From contig NZ_PJRP01000001.1 in assembly GCF_002858765.1 (NCBI RefSeq), positions 939,366 to 1,003,365 on the forward strand: a stretch of 64,000 bases of DNA. Reading direction: 5' to 3'. Positions 57,770 to 64,000 of the stretch are shown one piece after another. The position numbers and the translations under genes were made by a program. Position 1 is the first letter of the stretch. Every line of letters starts with the position of its first letter. The stretch comes from Cupriavidus pauculus. Its GTDB lineage: Bacteria > Pseudomonadota > Gammaproteobacteria > Burkholderiales > Burkholderiaceae. Under the pieces are notes generated by a model that saw only the letters and a program-made list of their open reading frames with translations, did no database searches and had not been told where the DNA came from.

Positions 57770-60421
57770 TTACGCGCGGCGTCCGCTGCGGCCCATCCAC
57801 TGGTGTACCTGCTCGACGGTGCTCTCGGTCGAGGTCTCGTCGCACTGCAGGACCAGCAGGTCACCGGCCACCAGTTGCGACAGCGCGGCTTCCACCGCCT
57901 CGCGCCGACCGGCTTCGTCGATGATCTTCGTCACGCGGCGGCCTTCGTACAGGCCCTTCTTCAGCAGCGCGCGGGCTTCGGCATCGGGCAGGTCGCGGCG
58001 TACGCTGTGGTCTTCGCACAGGAACACGCGATCGAATGTCTTGCCGATCACCTTGCCCTGCTGCACCAGGTCTTCGTCGCGGCGCTGCACGCCGGCACCG
58101 AACACCAGCATGCGGCGCTCGGCCGGGAAGCGGTCCAGCGCGGCGGCCAGCGCTTCCAGCGCCGGTGCATTGTGCGCGTCGTCGACGATCACCGTGGCGC
58201 CCTGGCGCTCGAACAGCGTGAAGCGGCCCGGTACATCCACCTGGCCCACGTCGAAGGTGACGATGCCGGCGCGGATCAGGTCGTTCGAGATGCCCAGCGC
58301 CCAGCCCGTGGCCACGGCGGCCAGCACGTTCTCGATCTGGAAGGCAACGCGGCCGGCGTAGGTCAGCGGAATCGCCGACACGTCGGTCAGCGCGCTTTCG
58401 GTGGTGCCGGTGGCCATCACCACCTTGCCGTCGCGCACGAACACGGCGCGGCGGCCGGCGGCGCGATGCTCGACGATGGCGGGCAGGTCGGCGGACAGGC
58501 CGAAGAAGATCACGTCGCCATCGCACAGCTCGGCCATTTCGACCAGGCGCGGATCGGCGGCGTTCAGCACGGCCGAGCCGGTCTTGAGCACCACGTCGAT
58601 CTGCGTGCGCAGCACGTTGTACATGCGGTCTTCATCCTCGACGTAGTAGTCGCCGAGGTGGTCGGGCTGGCCGAAGTTCGTGACCACGCCTACCTGGCAG
58701 CGGTCGTACGGCAGGCCCTGCGACAGGATCATGCCGCTGTCGTTCTCGAACACGGCGGCTTCCACCGCGCGGTTCATGAGGATGCGGTGGCCGGCGTCCC
58801 AGCTGGCCTTTTCGCCACGGTCGCCCTTTTCCACCTGGCGGCGGTCCAGGAACAGGCCATCGCTGCACGACAGGCCCGTATGCTTGCCCGACAGTTGCAG
58901 CAGGCGCGCCACGAGTTTGGCCACCACGGTCTTGCCGTTGGTGCCGGTGATGCCCACCACGGGAATGCGGCCGTCGTCGGCCACGCCGTTGCGGGTCGGG
59001 AACAGGTGATCGACGATGGCGCGGCCCACGGGGCGCGGTTCGCCGTCGGCGGGCTTGATGTGCATCAGCAGGCCCGGGCCGGCGTTGACCTCGACGATGG
59101 CACCGCGCTGGTCGGCCAGCGGGCGCGAGATGTCCTCGGCCACCAGGTCCACGCCGGCGATGTCCAGGCCGACGATGCGCGCAGCCAGCGAGGCATGCGC
59201 GGCCACGCTCGGGTGCACGCGGTCGGTCACGTCGAAGGCCACGTTGCCGTTGCGCTGGATCAGCACGGTGCGGCCCTCGGGCGGCACGGCGCCGCCATCG
59301 GCATAGCCCTGGCGCTTCAGTTCCAGGCGTGCGGCCGAATCCAGGCGCACGCGGTTCAGCGGATGATCCTCGGTGCTGCCACGGCGCGGGTCGGAATTGA
59401 TCTGCGATTCGATCAGTTCGTCGATGGTCTGCTTGCCGTCGCCCACCACGGAGGCCGTCTCGCCCATGGCGCAGGCCACCATGCGGCCGCCCACGATCAG
59501 CAGGCGGTGCTCGTTGCCGGGCACGAAGCGTTCGACGATCACGCCGTTGCCTTCCTCGATGGCAACGGCGTAGGCGGTCTGCACTTCGTCGCGCGTCATC
59601 AGGTTCGTGAACACGCCACGGCCATGATTGCCGTCGTAGGGCTTGACCACCACGGGCAGGCCGATGCTCTCGGCGGCTTCCCAGGCGTCTTCGGCGCTAT
59701 CGACCATGCGGCCTTCCGGCACGGGCACGCCACATGACTCCAGCAGCGTCTTGGTCAGGTCCTTGTCGCGCGAGATCGATTCGGCGATGGCGCTGGTGCG
59801 GTCGGTCTCGGCCGTCCAGATACGGCGCAGGCGCGCACCGTAGCCAAGCTGCACCAGGTTGCCGTCGGACAGGCGGATCGACGGGATGTCGCTGTCGTCC
59901 GCGGCATCGACGATGCAGGCGGTGCTCGGTCCCAGGCAGTGCTCGTCGACGAGGTCGCGCAGGGTTTCCACGGCGGCGTCGACGTCGAACGGGCGGTCTT
60001 CGATGGCAGCCATGACCAGATCACGCGCGGTGAACAGCGCGGCGCGCGTCACCTGCTCATGCCAGGCCCGCACGATGACCTTGTAGACGCCGCGGACCGG
60101 GGTCTCGCGCGCCTTGCCGAATCCGCCCGGCATGCCGGCCAGGTTCTGCAGCTCAAGCGTGACGTGTTCCAGGATGTGCCCGGGCCAGGTGCCTTCCTTC
60201 AATCGCATCAGGAAGCCACCGCGCACGCCCGGGCTGCAGCGGTGCTCGATCAGCGTGGGTAGCCACGCCGAGAGGCGCTCGTAGAACCCCGGAATCTTGT
60301 TGGAGGGGAAATCCTCCAGTTCGCCGATATCGACCCATGCCTCCAGCACTGGCCGATATGTCCACATATTCGGGCCGCGCAGCGACATGACATCGAAAAT
60401 CTCAATGTCCTTCTTTTTCAT
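57770..60421 (-). CDS. cphA: cyanophycin synthetase, first copy (883 residues)
   Basis: Three-domain ligase of the same architecture: N-terminal domain (MSLRGPNMWTYRPVLEAWVD, HRCSPGVRGGFLMRLKEGTW, ELQNLAGMPGGFGKARETPV), ATP-grasp domain (VVVKPYDGNHGRGVFTNLMT; VIVERFVPGNEHRLLIVGGR; GAIVEVNAGPGLLMHIKPAD) and MurE-like domain (GITGTNGKTVVAKLVARLLQ about residue 488; FENDSGMILSQGLPYDRCQV; DDAHNAPALEALAAAL). The conserved N-terminus makes it the canonical CphA of the pair. Transcribed first, followed 33 bases later by the second copy, so both are made from one mRNA. The promoter lies in 60422-60696. Confidence 0.95.
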   Translation of the reverse strand: MKKKDIEIFDVMSLRGPNMWTYRPVLEAWVDIGELEDFPSNKIPGFYERLSAWLPTLIEHRCSPGVRGGFLMRLKEGTWPGHILEHVTLELQNLAGMPGGFGKARETPVRGVYKVIVRAWHEQVTRAALFTARDLVMAAIEDRPFDVDAAVETLRDLVDEHCLGPSTACIVDAADDSDIPSIRLSDGNLVQLGYGARLRRIWTAETDRTSAIAESISRDKDLTKTLLESCGVPVPEGRMVDSAEDAWEAAESIGLPVVVKPYDGNHGRGVFTNLMTRDEVQTAYAVAIEEGNGVIVERFVPGNEHRLLIVGGRMVACAMGETASVVGDGKQTIDELIESQINSDPRRGSTEDHPLNRVRLDSAARLELKRQGYADGGAVPPEGRTVLIQRNGNVAFDVTDRVHPSVAAHASLAARIVGLDIAGVDLVAEDISRPLADQRGAIVEVNAGPGLLMHIKPADGEPRPVGRAIVDHLFPTRNGVADDGRIPVVGITGTNGKTVVAKLVARLLQLSGKHTGLSCSDGLFLDRRQVEKGDRGEKASWDAGHRILMNRAVEAAVFENDSGMILSQGLPYDRCQVGVVTNFGQPDHLGDYYVEDEDRMYNVLRTQIDVVLKTGSAVLNAADPRLVEMAELCDGDVIFFGLSADLPAIVEHRAAGRRAVFVRDGKVVMATGTTESALTDVSAIPLTYAGRVAFQIENVLAAVATGWALGISNDLIRAGIVTFDVGQVDVPGRFTLFERQGATVIVDDAHNAPALEALAAALDRFPAERRMLVFGAGVQRRDEDLVQQGKVIGKTFDRVFLCEDHSVRRDLPDAEARALLKKGLYEGRRVTKIIDEAGRREAVEAALSQLVAGDLLVLQCDETSTESTVEQVHQWMGRSGRRA

Positions 60422-60696
60422 TGAATTTGCTTGAGGCAGTGGGCGAGTGCCCGGGAAATGGAAAGCTAATCTTTCGTTAACGTTACTGTAGCCTCAGGGT
60501 TGACCCTTCGTTACCCTTCGAGACCAGTAATGCATTGTGCAACGCACCAAGGTGCCCGGTTGTTTGCGTTATGTATACTTGCGGGCAAAATTGCGGGCCG
60601 CCAGCCTGGCGAACCGCTTAAATTGTTTCAAGTTATGTCCGTATTTGATCCGTTTTTGGGTCTGCGGACGCGCTTTTATCGCTTTTTGCGCCAACA
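60422..60696. promoter_or_regulatory. divergent promoter region between cphA and the ABC transporter
   Basis: 275 bases without a gene, A/T-richer than the flanks. TTCGTTA occurs at 60473-60479 and 60507-60513, with a third TTCG at 60517-60520 completing the direct repeat CCCTTCG. Another AT-rich segment with TATACT (60572-60577) points toward the ABC gene. These are candidate operator and promoter sites for coordinated control of cyanophycin synthesis and transport. Confidence 0.45.
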
Positions 60697-62997
60697 ATGA
60701 CCCAGTCCTCCCCGTCTGCTTCCAACCACCCCGGCCCGCAAGGTCCCTGGGCTGCCGAACTCGGCGCCGGCCTGCTGCCCGGGGAAACCGTCCTGGCCGG
60801 ACTGACGCTGGACCTGGACGCAAGGCTGCATTTTACCCAAGGGTGGCTGGTTGTGACGGATCGTCGTCTGATCTCTCGCGCCCCCGGTGAAACCGCGTCG
60901 CGTAGCTGGGACATCGCGCCTGACCTGACCCTTTCCCATGGCGACCACGCCGGCGTGGGTATGCTGGAACTGGGCGATGGCCAGCAGCGGCTGGCCAGCT
61001 GGCGCTACACGCTTGGTTACAATCCTGACGCGTTGCGGCTGGCGGATCAGTTCGATGTGCGCCGCGATCTGCTGGCAACCGGTCACGCCGCCGATCCGGA
61101 AGCCGATATCTGCCCGACCTGCAAGGCCCCGATTCCGCCGGGCGAAGAGCAGTGTCCGCAATGCAGCCGCGAACTGGAGACCCCGCCGTCCACCTGGGCG
61201 CTGCTGCGCCTGTGGCGCTTTGCGCGGCCGTACCGCTGGGAACTGCTGGCCGGCTTCGTGCTGCTGTTGCTGGGCACGGCTGCCACGCTGGTGCCCCCGT
61301 ACCTGACCATGCCGCTGATGGACAAGGTGCTGATCCCGTACCAGAACGGCGTGCCGATCGACTACGACCTGGTCAAGGTCTACCTGGCGGGCCTGCTGGG
61401 CGCCGCGCTGGTGGCCTGGGGGCTGGGCTGGGCGCGCACCTACCTGCTGGCACGCGTGTCGGAACGCATCAGCGCCGACCTGCGCACCACCACCTACGAA
61501 CATCTGCTCAAGCTGTCGCTCGAATACTTCGGCGGCAAGCGCACCGGCGACCTGATGGCCCGCATCGGCTCCGAGAGCGACCGCATCAGCGTGTTCCTGT
61601 CGCTGCATCTGCTGGATTTCGCCACCGACGTGCTGATGATCGTGATGACGTCGGTCATCCTGATTTCCATTAACCCGTGGCTGGCGCTGGTCACGCTGGT
61701 GCCGCTACCGTTTATCGCGTGGATGATCCATCTGGTGCGTGACCGCCTGCGTCATGGCTTCGAGAAAATCGACCGGATCTGGTCGGAAATCACCAACGTG
61801 CTGGCCGATACGATTCCAGGTATCCGCGTGGTCAAGGCGTTTGCCCAGGAAAAGCGCGAGGTGACGCGCTTCCGCGAGGCCAATCGTCACAATCTTGCGA
61901 TCAATGACCGTGTGAATGCCGTGTGGTCGCTGTTCACGCCGACCGTGACGCTGCTGACCGAAGTGGGCCTGCTGGTGGTCTGGATCTTCGGTATCTGGCA
62001 GGTCAGCCACAACGCGATTACCGTCGGTGTGCTGGTGGCGTTCCTGACCTATATCAGCCGGTTCTATACGCGTCTGGATTCGATGAGCCGGATCGTCTCG
62101 GTGACCCAGAAGGCGGCCGCCGGCGCCAAGCGGATCTTCGACATCCTCGATCACGTGTCGAGCGTGCCCGAGCCGCAGAAGCCCGTGCGCCTGGAAAACG
62201 TGCGCGGTGCGATCGAGATGCGCGACCTGGGCTTCCGCTATGGCAACCGTGCCGTGATTCGCGGCCTGAACCTGACCATCGAGCCGGGTGAGATGATCGG
62301 GCTGGTCGGTCACAGCGGATCCGGCAAGAGCACGCTGGTGAACCTGATTTGCCGCTTCTACGATGTCTCGGAAGGGGCGATCCGGGTGGATGGCGTCGAT
62401 ATCCGTTCGCTGCCGGTATCGGATTTCCGCCAGAACATCGGCCTGGTGCTGCAGGAGCCGTTCCTGTTCTTCGGCACGATTGCCGACAACATCGCCTACG
62501 GCAAGCCCGACGCCACGCGCGAGGAGATCGTCGCCGCGGCACGCGCCGCACACGCGCACGAGTTCATCCTGCGGCTGCCGCACGGCTATGACTCGCTGGT
62601 GGGCGAACGCGGCCAGGCGCTGTCTGGCGGCGAGCGGCAACGTATTTCGATTGCGCGCGCGCTGCTGATCGATCCGCGCATCCTCATCATGGACGAGGCC
62701 ACGTCGTCGGTGGACACGTCTACGGAGAAGGAAATCCAGAAGGCGCTGGACAACCTCGTGCAGGGCCGTACCACGATTGCCATCGCGCACCGCCTGTCGA
62801 CGCTGCGCAAGGCCGATCGGCTGGTGGTGATGGACCGTGGCCAGATCGTCGAAGTGGGCAGCCACGACGAACTGCTGGCGCGCGAAGGCGCGTACTACAA
62901 GCTGTATCAGGCCCAGGCGCGCAACGTCGATACCGACCCGGATGACACCAGCGCGGGCAATCGTGCGGAAGCCGCGGAGGCCGTCAGTGTCCAGTAA
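60697..62997 (+). CDS. cyanophycin metabolism-associated ABC transporter (fused permease-ATPase)
   Basis: Exporter-type half-transporter of 766 residues. Before the six-helix membrane domain there is an extra N-terminal domain (residues 1-130) and a zinc ribbon with four cysteines (CPTCKAPIPPGEEQCPQC, Cys139, 142, 153, 156). The membrane domain runs from about residue 175 to 460; the ATPase has Walker A GHSGSGKSTLVNLICRFYD (about 538), the Q-loop VLQEPFLFFGTIADNI, signature LSGGERQRISIARALL (about 641) and Walker B ILIMDEATSSVDT. Consistently next to cphA and DUF1854 genes in betaproteobacteria. The transported substrate is unknown. Confidence 0.9.
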   Translation: MTQSSPSASNHPGPQGPWAAELGAGLLPGETVLAGLTLDLDARLHFTQGWLVVTDRRLISRAPGETASRSWDIAPDLTLSHGDHAGVGMLELGDGQQRLASWRYTLGYNPDALRLADQFDVRRDLLATGHAADPEADICPTCKAPIPPGEEQCPQCSRELETPPSTWALLRLWRFARPYRWELLAGFVLLLLGTAATLVPPYLTMPLMDKVLIPYQNGVPIDYDLVKVYLAGLLGAALVAWGLGWARTYLLARVSERISADLRTTTYEHLLKLSLEYFGGKRTGDLMARIGSESDRISVFLSLHLLDFATDVLMIVMTSVILISINPWLALVTLVPLPFIAWMIHLVRDRLRHGFEKIDRIWSEITNVLADTIPGIRVVKAFAQEKREVTRFREANRHNLAINDRVNAVWSLFTPTVTLLTEVGLLVVWIFGIWQVSHNAITVGVLVAFLTYISRFYTRLDSMSRIVSVTQKAAAGAKRIFDILDHVSSVPEPQKPVRLENVRGAIEMRDLGFRYGNRAVIRGLNLTIEPGEMIGLVGHSGSGKSTLVNLICRFYDVSEGAIRVDGVDIRSLPVSDFRQNIGLVLQEPFLFFGTIADNIAYGKPDATREEIVAAARAAHAHEFILRLPHGYDSLVGERGQALSGGERQRISIARALLIDPRILIMDEATSSVDTSTEKEIQKALDNLVQGRTTIAIAHRLSTLRKADRLVVMDRGQIVEVGSHDELLAREGAYYKLYQAQARNVDTDPDDTSAGNRAEAAEAVSVQ

Positions 62998-63019
62998 CCC
63001 ATCAGTTCAAGAAACGGCT

Positions 63020-63490
63020 ATGCAAACGCCAGAATTCACCCTGTCCCGCAATAGCCTTGGCAAGCTCGTGATGATGACCGCCGAGGGTATCCTGCACGAG
63101 GGCGTGGTGCCCGTGCGCGCGTTTCCGATTTCCGCCGCCGAAGACGGCCTGGGGATGATGAGCGCCGACGGCAAGGAACTGGCGTGGATTCCGCGGCTGG
63201 ATCGACTGTCGGCGACCACCCGCGAACTGATCGAAGCCGAGCTGGCATCGCGCGAGTTCATGCCCGAGATTCGGAAGATTCTCGGCGTGTCGACGTACGC
63301 CACGCCCAGCGTGTGGACCGTGCAGACCGATCGCGGCCAGACCGACCTGGTGTTGCGCGGCGAAGAGAACATTCGCCGGCTGACGGGCACCACGCTGCTG
63401 ATTTCGGACAGCCATGGCATCCACTACCTGATTCGCGACCAGTTGGCGTTGGACAAGCCCAGTCGGAAGATTCTGGATCGCTTTCTCTGA
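63020..63490 (+). CDS. DUF1854 family protein associated with cyanophycin
   Basis: Protein of 156 residues: FTLSRNSLGKLVMMTAEGIL, VPVRAFPISAAEDGLGMMSA, DGKELAWIPRLDRLSATTRE and LLISDSHGIHYLIRDQLALD. This is the DUF1854 pattern; the family is found with the ABC gene and cphA. No signal peptide or catalytic motif is visible; the beta-rich start and Trp/Asp-Gly motifs suggest a small binding domain. It begins 22 bases after the ABC gene and is probably co-transcribed. The DUF1854 fold may also be present in the N-terminus of the ABC protein. Confidence 0.87.
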   Translation: MQTPEFTLSRNSLGKLVMMTAEGILHEGVVPVRAFPISAAEDGLGMMSADGKELAWIPRLDRLSATTRELIEAELASREFMPEIRKILGVSTYATPSVWTVQTDRGQTDLVLRGEENIRRLTGTTLLISDSHGIHYLIRDQLALDKPSRKILDRFL

Positions 63491-63512
63491 CCGGATCCTT
63501 CGACGGAAGACG

Positions 63513-63541
63513 AAAACGGCACGCCAAGGCGTGCCGTTTTT
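63513..63541 (+). terminator. intrinsic terminator after DUF1854 gene
   Basis: AAAACGGCACGCC (63513-63525) pairs with GGCGTGCCGTTTT (63528-63540), followed by another T. It closes the ABC-DUF1854 operon and, because of the A-rich left arm, would also stop transcription from the convergent gene. Confidence 0.9.
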
Positions 63542-63566
63542 CATGGATGTAGGGCGCAGCGCTCCA

Positions 63567-63974
63567 TCAGTGCAGGAAAGTGGGCGCGTCGTCGTCTTCC
63601 TCGTCGTCCCAGTCCTCGTACTCGAGCGGCGCGTCGGGGGCCATGTCCCAGACCATCGAATGGAACCGGACAGTGAACCATTCGCGAAACATGGCCAGCG
63701 ACAGGTTTTCAGGCCAGGAGGAGTCGTCGAACCACTCGCCCAGCATGAACTCGAAGAAAGCGCGCCAGCGCTTTTCCACCCAGCGCATGGCGTTCTCGGG
63801 GGTATCGGCTACTTCCGCCGGCAGCAGGAAAACGCTGGCATCGTCGCGCACGTCGGTGAGCGTCAGCGTGGGGACGGGATCGGGATCCACTGCCTGAATC
63901 CAGTCCAGAAAGGGCTGCTCGGGCAGCAGCATGACCATGGATCGGCTGACAGTGAAGCGGGGGTGGTCGGACAT
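63567..63974 (-). CDS. hypothetical protein with acidic C-terminal tail
   Basis: Protein of 135 residues. The body (RSMVMLLPEQPFLDWIQAVD; LTDVRDDASVFLLPAEVADT; AMRWVEKRWRAFFEFMLGEW; FREWFTVRFHSMVWDMAPDA) is tryptophan- and phenylalanine-rich. The last 20 residues are mostly Asp/Glu (YEDWDDEEDDDAP). I do not know the family. No signal peptide. It is convergent to the DUF1854 gene and may or may not be linked to cyanophycin. Confidence 0.75.
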   Translation of the reverse strand: MSDHPRFTVSRSMVMLLPEQPFLDWIQAVDPDPVPTLTLTDVRDDASVFLLPAEVADTPENAMRWVEKRWRAFFEFMLGEWFDDSSWPENLSLAMFREWFTVRFHSMVWDMAPDAPLEYEDWDDEEDDDAPTFLH

Positions 63975-64000
63975 GAGGGCAGGGCGTAAAACAGCGACGG

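Noticed and set aside
57098..59737. 879-codon + strand frame across the cyanophycin synthetases
   Set aside because: Antisense shadow with no family motif; both CphA genes are unambiguous on the minus strand.

Overview
High-GC (about two thirds G+C) bacterial chromosome with the gene content and protein style of a Burkholderiaceae betaproteobacterium, most likely Cupriavidus/Ralstonia. The reasons are the hemL-rubredoxin-pilGHIJ-chpA order, nadE next to glnB, two tandem cyanophycin synthetases facing a dedicated ABC transporter and DUF1854 protein, Bug-type receptors and many LysR regulators. Genus is inferred from memory of gene order, not from a search.

Layout. 1-2431: left edge of a Tad/Flp pilus cluster on the minus strand (flp pilin, prepilin peptidase, small ORF, CpaB/RcpC, start of the secretin), preceded by about 1 kb of noncoding DNA. 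3.5-7.9 kb: LysR regulator divergent from an MFS carrier, then a LemA/TPM-domain operon. 8.1-10.9 kb: DapA-family lyase with a structured leader, hemL, rubredoxin. 11.2-21.1 kb: complete chemosensory operon for type IV pili (pilG, pilH, pilI, pilJ and a 1995-residue chpA). 21.1-25.1 kb: catabolic operon (aldehyde dehydrogenase, tiny membrane protein, SDR, MFS). 25.2-41.6 kb: mostly housekeeping (ppa, cytochrome b561, NAD synthetase, PII, TRIC channel, Smr, trxB, ftsK, lolA, rarA, serS, tRNA-Ser). 41.7-46.9 kb: accessory catabolic operon (aconitase-like large and small subunits, aminotransferase, RraA-type aldolase) headed by a 5'-truncated Bug receptor remnant that abuts a LysR gene. 46.9-55.0 kb: CNNM/CorC protein, LysR-dadA pair, two amino-acid binding proteins and an ABC permease separated by a minus-strand Xre/RES toxin-antitoxin module whose toxin is frameshifted. 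55.1-64 kb: cyanophycin locus.

Most notable: (i) the toxin-antitoxin module lying inside an amino-acid transport unit, toxin broken by a one-base slip in a G run; (ii) the Bug remnant/LysR junction, which removed most of a receptor and probably the operon's original promoter; (iii) the aconitase-aminotransferase-aldolase operon, whose chemistry fits breakdown of 4-methyleneglutamate to pyruvate (hypothesis); (iv) the two-synthetase cyanophycin locus with a zinc-ribbon-bearing ABC exporter; (v) a convincing 56-residue basic protein gene whose stop codon sits inside a 16-bp perfect palindrome. I see no rRNA, CRISPR array, insertion sequence, prophage or replication origin. No completely unknown multi-gene system is evident; the novelty candidates are the items above.
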